The notes under the pieces were generated by a model. That model worked only from the letters and a program-made list of their open reading frames with translations, was not told the origin of the DNA and searched no databases. Made by a program: the position numbers and the translations under genes. Positions 22,662 through 35,189 of a DNA stretch of 64,000 nucleotides are shown here, in pieces. How positions within the stretch are numbered: position 1 is the stretch's first letter; every line of letters starts with the position of its first letter. Source of the DNA: Gnetum montanum (taxonomy: Eukaryota; Streptophyta; Gnetopsida; Gnetales; Gnetaceae); assembly GCA_015680685.1 (NCBI GenBank), contig MNCI01005473.1, forward strand, positions 2,885-66,884, written 5' to 3'.

Positions 22662-23045
22662 ATGTCTCTTTCATAAGATAGCTATAACGCAACATCTAGT
22701 GAGGCAATTCATTGGAGAACTAACAAAATTTATGATGAAGAAGAAGTTTGGAGTACTCAATCTTATGCAGGAGTTTCATATGTTCATAAACACCCCAACG
22801 ATACTCAAGGATTTTTTTCATCCAACTCAAACACCTCTAGTGAAGATTGGACATCTCCTAGAACAAAGGGGCCCAAAAGGCCTAGGACCTTCTCAATGGG
22901 TAATAAGAGTACATTAGGGGATGATTGGGAGACTTACAAAAGTCATGATGAGTCTTCCAGTTCTCTCTCTTCCTCTACTCCTTCAACATTGAGTGGTGAC
23001 ATGGATAGTCATTCCTTAAGGGGTTGGCATAGAAATAAAAATTGA
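22662..23045 (+). pseudogene. Leader ORF, element G
   Basis: Begins MSLS and then a stop (CAA to TAA compared with element C), and continues open with WRTNKIYDEEEVWSTQSYAG and a Ser-rich, Arg/His-ended tail similar to 9449-9033. It ends at the same TGA position as the C copy. Function unknown. Confidence 0.6.
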
Positions 23046-24757
23046 ACCCATGGGCAAAATCAGAAATGCCAATATGAACATAGGCAACATTGTCCAAACT
23101 CATGAACTTACAACCTATTTAGTGACAATGAACCCTTGCTAGCCACTAAGAGCCTAATGCATATAATAGAGGCCAGTCAGATATCTTGTAGGCATTGTAA
23201 GGAAAGCTATCTACCTAGGCTTGATTTAAAAAACTTTCCTAATTTCTCAAGAGGCTATGATTTAGATCCACAACATCATTTACAAGCCTTCTATGATGCT
23301 TGTGTATGGAATAACATTAAGAATGAGTGGTAAAGGCTTAAGCTCTTCCCCATGACACTTGTTGGCTGAGTAAAAGTGTGGTATAAGTCTTTAGAGCCAA
23401 ATTCAATTCATTGTTGGCCTACAATGATAAACCTCTTCAATGAGAGATATCAAACCTATGCAAGAGTGTTAGCCTTGAGGAGAAAAATCCAAGAGAGGAA
23501 ATAGAGACAACATGAACCCTTGGACATGGCCTTAGAAAGATATTACCCTTTGTTAAATAAATTCCCAAGCCATGGGTTCTCTAAGGAAAGGCTAATGTAT
23601 CACATCATGGATGGGCTTTGTAATGAAACAAGGGAGACCCTAGGGATGTATGTCCCAAGTCAACTATATGAACTACGAACCCATCAATTACAAGAGCTTA
23701 TTAAGTGGGTAGCAAAAGAAGAAGGAGAAATAGCCAAATGGGAGAATGTTAAAAAATCTCAACAGAACCAAACTATTGAAATAATAGAGGTCCATAATCA
23801 TGAAGAGGAGAAATCAACTCACCTTGAGGAGGTGAAACCATTCCCCCCTTTGCCAATACTAAAATTATTGGATGAAATTGAGGCAAAGATCAATAAGATG
23901 ATGGAATGGGTACATGAAAAATGTGGAGAATATGTAGACATTATTAGAGGAAGACCCACGTAAAATAACATTGATAACCAAAACAAACACATGATACCAA
24001 ACCTAGAAATAGGATAGAACACCATTTGACAATCAGAAGGAAGGGCTGAAGAAAATAAGGATAGGGGCTTAACCACAAATCATAAGTATCAATGTGATCT
24101 TTGCCTATATAATCACCCAAAAGGCCAATGCCCAATCTTGTCACATCTACATGAGCATTGGGGAAGAATGCTACATCCCAATTTCGTACAGAAGTCTTGT
24201 GCTCAACTACAGTGGCAAAACCCCCAATCATGGGGAAGACCATTGCCAAACTGCCCATACCCTTTGTATCACCTGAAACCAAGTGCTTATTATGTTCAAC
24301 ACCCTATTTCTCCAATTGGATCAACATCCTCTACTTCACCTCATCATTATCACTCTCCTAAGTATCATCAACCCATGTCCTCTCGTACGAGATCACAACC
24401 TCATGTTCCTTACACTCCTTCTTACTCTCAATATTCTCCTCCTTCACCTCCTTCTACATTGCCACCAATTGTATTAGAAGGTTTTTCACCACAGATCAAC
24501 CAATGAACATCACTTGTACTACTACTATCAATAGTAGTGGAGTTCTCCACAACGTCAGAAGCATCCTTTCTTTAGGCATGGCCATAGAAAGAGACAGCAT
24601 AATTTTGAAACCACTACATCCTCCAACTCAACACAAGCTTGACATAGTGATGCACCTTCCTCTTCAAATTTAACACCTCTTGTTACCTTACCCAGGCCAT
24701 TAATTAATACTTCAACAACCATGCATCCCAATGAATATAACAATGTAAGGAGACAAG
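23046..24757 (+). pseudogene. Gag, element G, with zinc knuckle and Pro-rich tail
   Basis: The pre-capsid segment at 23136-23333 (RLDLKNFPNFSRGYDLDPQ) and the Retrotrans_gag domain at 23334-23690 (WYKSLEPNSIHCW and HIMDGLCNETRETLG) are followed by an acidic coiled stretch (23700-23945, KINKMMEWVHEKCGEY). A zinc knuckle CDLCLYNHPKGQC (about 24089-24130) of CX2CX3HX4C form comes next, then a Pro/Ser/Tyr-rich region (24283-24506) and the basic HPFFRHGHRKR linker (24563-24595). Stops are few, at about 23332, 23370 and 23505, making this the best kept Gag of subfamily 2. It breaks off at LTR H. Confidence 0.83.
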
Positions 24758-25554
24758 ACAGTTACTCGTAGGTCGCGGTTTGCTGTCTTCCCACCTGAAC
24801 TAGTATTAGCTTTGTCACATATGGTTTAGTCCAGAGTGAGGTGTATGATGTGTTTCTACACTAGTACTACTCTTGAGTATGATGGAAAATAATATTAATT
24901 AAACTAAGAGGGAGAGAGAGGGGGAGAGAGAGAGAGAGAGAGAGTCTAAGCTAGCTTAAGTGCAATGAGCATCCATTCCTTAATCATCAGTACACATCTT
25001 GGACCTTGTGCATGACTACCACCGGGATTACCAAGTGCATGGCCTAAGTACGCTACTGGGTTACCAAGTAGTCACACTTGAATGCTTGTGATTAAGTCGT
25101 ACTCATTCCGTGTTACTAGGAGATAAGGGTGAAGAGATATTAACTAAGAAAGCAGTAAATAACAGTTAAATAAATAACAATTAAGTAAATAATTAAGCTA
25201 AGTGGATGTTGCAATGGTGAAGTAATCTTGATCTTTATTGCTGGTCATGTGCGTGTTCAAGTACATCACACTCAAATAAGGATGCCGTACAATTACAATC
25301 ACCACACTGCGAGCATGCACTAGGAGGAAAGGGTTGAGAAGAACTTAAACCTAAAAACTTACAATAAAATCTAAGAACTAATGCCAAAACCAAGTGTGCC
25401 GCCTTTTATCTATAGGCTCACACCAAAACCACGATATCACGTACGTAATATTGCAGCTATGATATCGGTGCTATGATAATGGGGGTCTGATATCAGGACC
25501 TAGTATCTTGTATCAAGGCTCCGATAACTGGGCCTGATAGACCAAGACTCATTA
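24758..25554 (-). repeat. LTR H: inverted subfamily 2 LTR lacking its U5 end
   Basis: Aligned with LTR C, it lacks about the last 100 bp (U5 end), which should be at the left. The U3 start, TAATGAGTCTTGGTC on the minus strand, is at 25554. GATATC-type repeats lie over about 25430-25530, with a GA microsatellite inside (24907-24944). There is no PBS or internal sequence on its left, where element G is joined directly. It is in opposite orientation to the LTR of G. Confidence 0.82.
24907..24944 (+). repeat. GA microsatellite
   Basis: Nearly pure GA repeat with a few extra Gs, inside LTR H and absent from the other LTRs. Confidence 0.95.
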
Positions 25555-25668
25555 GAAGGTGTGCAAGCAATCTACCCTCCAAATGTGGAGTATCCAAGTT
25601 GGGGAGCCACATAAAGTTGATTGTACTTTGTGTTGATGAGTTTTTTATTTTGGAAACTTATTCATTCC

Positions 25669-25680
25669 NCCCCCCCCCCC
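25669..25680 (+). repeat. Poly-C tract with one undetermined base
   Basis: An N at 25669 followed by a run of about 11 C. The homopolymer probably caused the ambiguity, and its length may be unreliable. Confidence 0.9.
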
Positions 25681-25732
25681 TCCCTTCCCTTCCTTTCAAG
25701 TTCCACTATTCTCACATAAAGATAAACTAAAG

Positions 25733-28010
25733 ATGTCTTCTTCTTGCAAGGTTCATTCTCCATTAGAGGATCCAATCAAACAACATGATCGAACTAAAAG
25801 AAATGAAAATGAGATACCTCAATAACTTAAGGTTATCTATACCAAACTAAATTCATTCTATCTAGACTTCACATTTATCCTTTACTAGGATGAACAACTA
25901 TAGTGGAGAGACCTAGAGGAAAATATTGTGTTGTCACTTGACTATTTTATTCCTTCTATGTTTATGAAAATAATAATGAGGCTAGGTCTTGAACTAGTAG
26001 CCCTAGAATACCAAGTGATGGACCACCTCTCCAAAGACTACCAGCTAATAAAATTCCAACTTCAGAAAGACAATCTCATGGAGGCCTTCCATGAAGCCTC
26101 CAAGGACAAAAAGGTGTCAATCATACTGGTATTGCAATTAAAAAAATGGAGAACACTGAAAATCTATTAAAATAATTTTGACTTCAAGATCCTCCTTCCT
26201 TCAATAAGGATTATATAACTCATCAATGGTTACATTCAATCTTGGCAAGCAACCAAGGAAAGGGGAGAATTAGATCCAAAACTAGGAGGACCTCAAGGCC
26301 AAGGTCTTCCAATCATCAAATAAGAGAATAGTCAAGGGACCAAAGAAGGATAACAAGCCAACATAACTCTTCTAGCTCTCTATCTTTACCATCCTCTTCA
26401 TCACCTATTTCTAATAAGAGGGAACATGACTTAAATTGAAGGAAAAATTATCATGGCCAAGCTAGAGATGATAAAAGATTTCATCGTAGAGATGGAAGAA
26501 GGAAACCTAAATAATAAGAGGAAGAGAGACATCCTCAAGAGAGAAGGTGTAGCAAGCCACATCATAGGAGACATTATCATGAAAGGAGTTATGATAAACA
26601 ATATGACTATGATGAACCACTACTTACTACTAGAAGTATGATCAATGTATATGATGTAGTTCCCATTCCCATTAGGAATTAAAGAGATAGCCAGATCAAA
26701 TAGATTAACATGAATAATGTTCCTAAATTTGAAGGAGGTTACAACATTGATTTGCAACATCACCTACAAGCCTTCTATAATGTTTGTGTCTTATAGAACA
26801 TAGAAAATAATTGGCGAAAGCTCAAACTATTCCATAGGATACTTATAAAAGAATCTAAAAGTTGGTATTAGTCCTTTGAATCAAAATCTACCTACAAATG
26901 GAGTATAATGTTGGAGTTATTCAATGAAAAATATCAAACATAATCCATGATGTCTAATTTGAGGAAACAAATTCAAGGGTGAAAATAAGATAATCATAAA
27001 TCCCTTGATATAGCCTTGGGTAGGTACTATTCATGACTACACTGATGCCTAGGCCATGGGTTCTCTCAAAAGAAGTAACTTCACCATATTATAGATGGAC
27101 TTAGAAATAAAACTAAAGAGACTCTTGGGGTCTGCACCCAAGGGAGATTATAAAAAATAAGAACCCATCAAATCTAGAGGCTCATTGATCATGTAGCAAA
27201 AGAAGAAGGGGATTTGAAAAAGAAAGAAAGTAAAAATAAGTACACCAAAGATTTCTCCATCTGCAAGAAGGATGTATGTCTCTATGATCCAAAGGAGGAA
27301 GCACTATAAGAAAAGGTTGTGCAAGGAAAACCCTTTCTAATTCAAAACTTTTTCATAAAAATATTAGCCAAGGTGGATAAGATGTATGACTCCTTTGATG
27401 AGAAGTTCCAAACTACTCTTAAAATTATGGAAGAGAAAATAGAATAGGGAAAATAGGACAAAGATAAAAGAAGGGAGAAGGATGTGATGAAGGACTACCA
27501 TCAATAAAAAAGTAATGCTATAGTAGTAGATGAGGTTGCAAATTCTATCATACTTGTAAGAATCTATAGTCTATGCCTTAAATCCAAAAGCTAACTAGGA
27601 GACAACCACCAAGGAAATTGCCTTATCCACAAGGTAACTATCAATAATAGTTCCAATAACAACAACATTATCTAATTGGAATGTCATTGCAACCTCAAGA
27701 CTATTATAATAAAATGAAAAAATCCACAATCATGGGGGATGCTACCACCAAGATAGTAGTACCCTTACCATTAACCAAACCCATATGAATATTATGTCGA
27801 ACAACTTGCATCTTCAAGTGATTCCACAAGATACACTTCTTCTCATCACTACTATCCTTTCAAACATCATAAACTTGTCATTTAAAAAATTGAATCTCCT
27901 TTAACATACACTCATCATTATCCTCAATAGCACTCTACACCTCATACCTCCACTTCCTTGACACCTACATTGTCTATGCAATACAAAATACTTTTGCAAT
28001 CCTAATAATG
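25733..28010 (+). pseudogene. Gag, element J (heavily decayed)
   Basis: The start is the ATG at 25733, encoding MSSSCKVHSPLEDP, like the MSSS leader of subfamily 1. DEQLW.RDLEENIVLSLD (about 25890-25945) matches the leader block of B and F. The capsid-like domain is at about 26700-27160, with the FEGGYNIDLQHHLQAFYN-like segment and LELFNEKYQ. The zinc knuckle is no longer recognisable near 27540-27590, but a PQSWG motif downstream (27726-27740), shared with G, marks the position. Stops are frequent throughout. Confidence 0.75.
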
Positions 28011-28289
28011 CAATGCCATGAGAGTAGTGAATTTGCAAGTGAACAACAACTCAAGTGGTTTTGAGCGTAAGTCTTAAAAAATATTATTTTTTAGGCCTAA
28101 CAGTCTACCCAAACTATCATAGGCATATGTGGCCAAAGATTCTTCTCAAACTTCCCAAGGAATATCTATTGAGCCACCTTCAAACCAAGGATTCCAAAAT
28201 GTTCAAACTATCATGGTAACTAATTTAGTTATGGACTAAATAAAAGTAATATGCCTTTCCAAGAAGAGAAAAAATCCTAGAAGACCTCT

Positions 28290-28700
28290 AATTTATTTGC
28301 AGATTGTAGTGAATGATCCATGCAAAGCTCTGTTAGACTAGGTTCTAATGTGAACTTAATTTTGTAAGAAATGTACAAGACATGAAACCTACCTCCACAC
28401 AAAAAAAGTAATATTAGGTTAAAATTGTAAAACATTCCATTACTATTCTATTGGAATTAGTAGATGATATTATGACCACTATTAGTGGATGGTCATATCC
28501 TTATACTTCCTAGTAACCCATGTGAACAACTACGAAGGGAGCTTCCCAATCATTATGAGGAGTACTTGGCTAACTATAATTGATGCTAAGTTAGAAATCA
28601 AAGACCTCTCTTTAGAAATCTCCAAAAAATGAGTTTGATAAAATATAGAAGAAGAGAATCCCATGCATCATGTATAGTAATATAGGATGTCATTGTGTGT
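28290..28700 (+). pseudogene. Aspartic protease, element J
   Basis: Similarity to F: KALLD at 28326-28340 followed by a one-base loss that breaks the DSGS motif, then remnants of the LVDDIMTTISGWSYP and FPIIM.STW blocks (28455-28570) and LEISKK. Multiple stops. Inactive. Confidence 0.7.
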
Positions 28701-29219
28701 AGAAAATATGAACAATAAAAGGCATATTTATTACAGCATGTAAGATGTATGTTGAAACCAGCAATATCCAAAGGTACTTGTATGTAGCAACCACAAAATA
28801 AAAAGATGTTTAATGATTAACTATAGAAAATAGCTCTAGTTCCATAATGTGCATGAACCCAACAACAATTCTCACAAGTGCATATATAGGTAAGATGGAT
28901 GAGATGGAGAAAATTTGAAGCCAACTCTTCGAAGTAGAGCACAAGAAAGAATTAGAGATGGATTAAGAAGAGTTCAAAATCCCTAATAGTTCTGAACAAG
29001 AGTCCTTAAAAACTAAATTCTTTATTGGCATCCTTAGAATATGTATTCTTAGATAATGAAAAGCTAGTAATCATACATGCTTAACTCATCAAGGATCAAA
29101 AGGAGAAGTTGTTGAAGGTAGTCAACAAATGGCCAACAACCTTTGCTTGATAATATGATAAGATAACAAGAATTAATTCATGGATATGCTATAATTGAAT
29201 CTACACAAAATCCACTATC

Positions 29220-29770
29220 AAACCCAAGAAATAGCCACAAAGAAGGTTGAATCCAAACTAAAATAAGTTATTTGAAAGGAAGTTGAAAAACTTCTGAATG
29301 ATAGGTTCATCTATCCAGTGGTAGATAGTGAGTGGGTAAGCTTATTTTTTATCATACCAAAGAAAGGAGAGCAATGAAGGATCTAAATAGATTTCATATT
29401 ATTGAACATGGCCACGTTCAAGGATCATTTTCTACTATCATTTGTGAACCAAGTGTTGGATACCATTACAAGAAATAGCTACTATAGATTTCTAGATGGA
29501 TACAATGGCTACAATCAAACACAAATCACTCAAAAGACTAGGCCAAAATCACTTTCACAACTCCTTATGGAAATTTTACATGCAAGAAGATGTCCTTTGG
29601 ACAATGCAATGCTGTTGCAATCTTCCAATACCTAGTTCTCAGTATCTTTTAGTAGAAAATTGATAATTTCATAGAGGTCTTCATGGATAACTTTTCCACC
29701 TATGATGATGATTTTGAATAAGCATTAGACCATCTTAATCAAGTACTAAAATAATGTATCAAAACCAACA
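29220..29770 (+). pseudogene. Reverse transcriptase, element J
   Basis: Keeps MATFKDHFLLSFVNQVLDTI (29408-29467) and FLDGYNGYNQ (29490-29519). The active-site block reads FMDNF at 29680-29694, a G-to-A change of FMDDF, so the catalytic pair is broken. A short frame at 29402-29635 is the longest open piece. Confidence 0.8.
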
Positions 29771-29989
29771 TACAATTCAACTAGTAGAAGAGCCATTTGA
29801 TGGTCTAAGAGGGCATTATTTTAGGACAATAAATTTTAGAAAAAAGAATTAAGGTATATCCCAAAAAGATAAGGGTCATTCAAGGAATTACTAAATAACC
29901 TCAAATAGTAAAATATATAAGGTCATTTCTTCAACATATTGGTTACTATAGATGTTTCATTGAAACCTTCTCCAAAATTACCAAGTTAC

Positions 29990-30480
29990 TTATTAACCTT
30001 ACTAAGAAGGATGCATTATTTAAATGAACCAAAGAATGTGAACAAGGATTCTAGTATTTGAAGCAAAATCTCATAGAAACACCAATTCTACATGCACCTA
30101 ATTATTTCAAAACATTTCATATCATGATAAATGCATCCAACTATGCATTAGGAGTAGTGCTTACATAAATGGATGATCAAAAACATCTATACTACATTCA
30201 TTTTTCAATTTTAAATGCACAACTTAATTACACCACTATAGAAAAGGAACTCATGATGGTGGTGTATGCTCTTGAGAAATTTAGACACTATGTGCTTAGA
30301 TACCCTATTTTTGTGCATACTAATCATAGTAAAAATTTTTTCCTAGCGAATAAGCCAATAGTGAGACCTTGTGTTATGCAATGGTTGGTGATTTTACAAG
30401 GATTTGATCTAACAAATGATAGATAGAGAGGAGACTATAAATGTAGTTGCCAATTATCTATCTCGATTAAGATGAGATAA
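29990..30480 (+). pseudogene. RNase H, element J
   Basis: Best kept part of the element (open 30169-30426), with NYTTIEKELMMVVYALEKFR and VHTNHSKNFF (TNH for the usual TDH) followed by LANKPIVRPCVMQWLVIL. It aligns residue for residue with element E 17711-17400. Upstream, INASNYALGVVL is visible at about 30127-30165. Confidence 0.83.
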
Positions 30481-30639
30481 TAAGGCTAATAAAGAGCCTT
30501 TATCTAATCAATTTCCAAATGAGCTTCTCTTTGTTAAGGTAACAGAAGTTCAAGCACCAAGGATTACAAAGTAGTATGATGAATTTCTTTCCTATCTACT
30601 CACATAGGAAACTCATAGACAATGGGACCATAGGAGGAA

Positions 30640-31700
30640 GTAGTAGTTTCTTCACCAAGTCAAACACTACCTAGAGATTAAAGGAAACCTCTACAAAATT
30701 TTTCTTGATAACCTAGTACGATGGTGTTTACCTAATTTAGATCAACTAAGAGTCCTTTAGGATGCTCATATTATCCCTTATGTGGACCACTATATAGGAA
30801 GGAGAACTATCATAAAAATTTTGATGGTAGGATATTTCTATCCTACAATCTTTAAGGATGTTTGTTGTTTCATCTATTCATATGAATGATGTCAACGAAA
30901 TAGAGGAATGACAACCAGGATGAAAGGGCCCCAACAATGGATCCAACCACTAGAACCTTTTAACTTTGAAGAATTGATTTCATGGGATCCATCACTTGCA
31001 TATCCAATAGGAAGTCTTGCACTATTGTTCCTATTAACCACTATACTAAATGGGCTAAAGCTATAGCTATTCTTGATTGTACTTCTTTTACTGTAGCTTA
31101 ATTCTTTCAGCAATAGGTGATAAACATGATTGTTGTACCTAGGGCACTAATTTCTAATAACGAAATCCATTTTACAAGTGTTACATTTTGTAAGTTAATG
31201 CAATACTTAGGTGTGGAACATAAACTTATAATACCCTACCATCCCCAAACCAAAGGTCAACTTGAAGTAACCAATAAGGAGATCAGCAAAATCCTAATAA
31301 GAACCATTAGTAGATATATGAAAAACTAAAGTACAAAATTCAACGATGCCCTAAATACATATCACTTAACATGGAAAATTCCTATAGGCTACTCTTCCTA
31401 CAAGTTAGTGTATAGAAAGTTATCTAAACTTTCAATTTAAATTAAATTTTGTACATTCACAATCACATGTGAGCTTGACTTAGACATTACCTTCACATAA
31501 AAAGAACAACTGATGACACTCAAAAGGTTGGATGAAACTTGTAAATTAGCCCTTATGATGAATGAGGTGCACAAGGCAAACAACAAACAATGACATAATG
31601 CCCAGATATGGAAATTTAAATTCAAACTAGGAGACAAAGTTCTCTATTAGAATCTTGTGCATATGCCTCAAAGAATTAAATTTTAAACATTATTGGAAGG
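30640..31700 (+). pseudogene. Integrase, element J
   Basis: The zinc-binding module is at about 30780-30895 (HYIGRRTIIKILMVGYFYPT). The core block ALISNNEIHFTS at 31144-31179 has Asn where the second catalytic Asp is expected, then PYHPQTKGQLEVTNKEI at about 31236-31286. The first catalytic Asp region near 30960-31000 is shifted. The C-terminal beta-rich part (about 31600-31700) has stops. A short ORF at 31117-31329 covers the best kept core. Confidence 0.8.
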
Positions 31701-32620
31701 AACATATATGATACACTCAACTTTTTCTTTTTTGACTATGATAATTTACCATCCAACAAGCCCTCAAAAGCACATGTTGGTCCCTAGCCAATAAGTAAAA
31801 CCCTTTACGAACTTCCAAGTAACCAACTACAACCACAACACTTCAACCTAAGAACAAGCTCAATCTATTTTTTACATCTCCTTCTTCTAACTAAGTCATA
31901 AGGGAGAAGGCTATCTATCATAACCCCTTGAAGACAATGAAAAGATTTTCTTTTTATTTTAGATTGTTCTTTATATGTTTTTCATTTTCTTTATATTTTA
32001 ATATTTATTTTATACATTTTACTTTTCACTTTTACTTCTACTTATACTTTTACTTTATTTATGATATCTGATTTTATTCCATTACTGTTGCAATCTTTGA
32101 TGATTACTAAATGTAGCTATCAAGATTATAACTATTTCTATAGGTCAACTTTGTCTTTTGATTAAGCTCTCTACCAACTAGCTATCAATTTTCTACTGGT
32201 ATCAAGTAATGAGCTCACAACAACCACCATTTGATCTATCTTATAAGAAAATCTATATCATGAAAGCATTATCTTTCTTTCACATAAAAACTAAAAAGTA
32301 ACATGTGATCTCAATCACTCAATGAATTAGGAAAGAACCAAGGGAAAATGGAAAAGGGTGTGGCCTCAAGGGGATTTGTTAAATTTTCCTCTTGACTTCT
32401 TTCTTAAGTCCTATGACTTCTCATGAAATGTATCATCATTCCTCCTATAAACTATGAAAGGAAGTATATCTTTGTAACATATTATTCACAAAAAAATGAA
32501 AATAAAAATGCCTCTTTGAAAATCTTTTAGAATAGAAGCATTGGTTATTAAGCTAGAAAGACATGTTTTCCATGCTTGAAGATACATGTTAACCTTTTGG
32601 TATGTCAAAACCTTAGAAAA
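31701..32620 (+). other. 3' region of element J, first part
   Basis: Blocks aligned with A and E: TGGTATCAAGTAATGAGC near 32198, GGAAAAGGGTGTGGCCTC near 32349, and the CTAGAAAGACATGTTTTCC block near 32555 shared with E near 15215 (reversed). The similarity stops at about 32600-32640. Confidence 0.55.
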
Positions 32621-32889
32621 TGGAGAATGTGGAAAATGTATTTGTATGTACTTGCATGACTAAGAAATAATAAGATAAGAACATGATGGGATCAAAACAA
32701 AAGCATGATGATTTAGACAAGAACAAGATGAAAAGAGCTTAAGATCAGGATAAGAGCTTATTGGTGTAAAGAAAAAGACTCCATAAGAATGAGATCAAGA
32801 TAAGAGCTAAGTTGAGATGTGAAAAAGTCTTAACCAAGATAGAAGATTTCAAGGATGCACAAAGTCAAATGAAGATGTTTTTGTGTCTA

Positions 32890-33030
32890 CCTAGATGTCC
32901 AAGTGATCAAAAAATGTCCCAAAGGTAAAAGCACAATTTTAGGCCAGATGTCCCACAAAAATAGTAGATGTCCCAATTGTTACTAAGACATCCTAGCTAG
33001 GATGTTCCAATTTCTATTAAGACGTCCCAT
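32890..33030 (+). repeat. Cluster of ATGTCCCA-like short repeats
   Basis: At least six variants (AGATGTCCAAG, AATGTCCCAAA, AGATGTCCCAC, AGATGTCCCAA, AGACATCC, AGACGTCCCA) in about 140 bases. Unequal spacing. Possibly a regulatory repeat of an LTR U3. Confidence 0.6.
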
Positions 33031-33372
33031 CTATAAGTGGTTAGTTTTCAATGAGCCATCTCAAGCTTGAACACAACATCCAAACTAGTCATTTTTTAGT
33101 TGTTGCATGAATTTCAAGGATTATTTGGAAAGTAAAAGGCTATAACATAGAATGGAATCCTTGTGAAAAGAACAAGTATTGTTCATTGGAATATTCATTC
33201 ATTTTATACATTAAGTAAATTATTTTGTTCCTCATTTCTCTATCATTTGTGAATTTTTTTTGTAAGAGTTTCAAAGCAAGGAACTTATAAGGTTAGTTAT
33301 ATTATCTTCTTAATTCTTTTTCTCTTTGTTTCCTTGTGGAGCTTATGTGCTTCTTACAAGAAGGCATCTTGC

Positions 33373-33582
33373 GAGCTTGTTGGGATGTTGTGGGGCTGAG
33401 GGAATTTCCAGAGAGAAAACACTCCATGCGAAGCTCATGTCATTGTAAAGGCTATGGGATCCTCAAAAACACATTTTGAGCTTGTTGGAACCTTATAGGG
33501 TTAAGTGTGTTTCCTGCAAGGAAACACTTCATGCAAAGCTCAAACTTTGTAAAGATTATGATCATCTTGAAACCACATTTTG
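33373..33582 (+). repeat. 105-bp tandem duplication
   Basis: Two adjacent copies (33373-33477 and 33478-33582). Both begin GAGCTTGTTGG and contain GAAAACACT/GAAACACTTC, ATGCGAAGCTCA/ATGCAAAGCTCA and TTGTAAAG, and both run up to ACATTTT. They differ at many sites, so the duplication is old. Confidence 0.85.
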
Positions 33583-34572
33583 GAAGGAACAAAGTCTAGA
33601 GATATGCAAAGATTCTATCCTTCAACTGTGGAAGTACCGAAATTGAGAAAGAACATAAATTTTTGTGGAATTTTGATTGTCTTGGTTGTTCAAAGTGGGG
33701 AACTTATTTAATCCCCCTTCTAAGTTCTCAATCTCTAATACCCCTCTAACTAAGATCCAAATGTTTTCCTTAATAATTTCTAAACTACTTCCTTAGAGTG
33801 ATGTTCATTCTTTGTAGCTCTTGTGAACTCATGATGATAGGCAGGGAGGGACACATCAATGTGAAACCATTACTAGTGGTATGAACTTAGTCTAAACTTA
33901 GGGTAAACCAATATTAGGATCATGCTAATCATGTCTTTCACAAAAGGATCTTTTGTGGCTATGATCTAGATTTTCCTCTTTCAAGCTCTTTCTCATCTAT
34001 TATAGTACTCCATTTTCCCACCTCATTAGCCCATACCATGGTCATCTACTACTTTCCATCTTTAGATTACATGACCCTTAGACAATCCTTTATAGGATTA
34101 TGGTGTTTAACCTAAATCATCATTCATCATCCAAGGTGCTTATAGACTCCTTGTGATGGGTTTATATAAGGGCATTTTTCAAGCATCATCTTGCTTTGGG
34201 AAGGGCCCACTTACTTGGATTTTGGTTTTCCTTAGTTTAAGTCCCAAAACCATAGGCCTTGATTTGGTTTACACAACTTTGATAGCCTACATTGATAAAC
34301 TTTTTGCTAATTGTGAATAAAGAACATCTTCCATTTACTCATTTCATGTGCTTAATTCACTCCAATTCCTATACAAGATCCTCACAATGTGTTGTTGCCT
34401 TGGTTTCCTAGTTTTTTGGCTTCCATTTGGCTCTTATTTCATTCTTAAACTCTTCCAAAATCCCTTAGAATTCAAATTGGAAAAATGATTACAAATGGCT
34501 ACATCGATGCATTCCCATCAATGTAACTCAATAGGTCAATGTAGTTTCATTAATGCAATACAAAAATCCTAT

Positions 34573-34581
34573 AAATACGTG
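34573..34581 (+). promoter_or_regulatory. TATA-box-like site in block M
   Basis: CCTATAAATACG in an AT-rich context, resembling the promoters of the LTRs here. No LTR ends could be assigned around it. Confidence 0.3.
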
Positions 34582-35189
34582 CAATACTTAGTTCATTTTT
34601 CACATTTTGCATCCAAATCTAAGGGAGATTTTGCAATTTTTTAGAGCCCAAAACCTTCTAAAATCCATAACTTCCTCACTACTTATCTATTTTTACTTGT
34701 TTTCAATCCTCAAGCTTCCATAAGAATGCTTTACATCATGAGGGCATCAAATGATATACTTTGATAGAAAAGCTTTGGAAAATTTTTCTAACACATCACA
34801 AATAAGATATTAAAATAATGATCTTAAGAACTAATACCAACAATTAACCTATGTTGAAGTATTAATAAAATAATAATAAAATATCCTCATGTACCTCTGA
34901 TCACTACATAAGGACTTAATGATAAAATTTTAGCTTATACCAAACTTAACCTAATTAAGTAATTAAAAGGTATCATGATTTATAGAGATTATATCCAAAT
35001 AATTGATCAAGGATTACTTTTGTAATCATAGATGGTGCAAAAATGAGGATCATAGGTAGGAGAATCATTGCAACCCTAGGAGAAATGGCCTTGTAGAGGA
35101 AGGAGACAACCACAAAAATAGCAACAACAACAACAATCCCAAGAGCAAGTTTCTGAGGCAACCCATGCTACCAAGTACTTACACAAGAA

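Larger units (their letters stand above)
21728..24757 (+). mobile_element. Element G: 5' half of a subfamily 2 retrotransposon inserted in E
   Basis: It consists of LTR (21728-22539), PBS (22540-22558), leader ORF, Gag and the start of the Gag-protease linker, then breaks off at about 24757 where an inverted partial LTR (H) begins. No protease, RT or 3' LTR. It is the sister of element C in leader and Gag. The left edge falls inside the Gag of element E. Confidence 0.85.
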
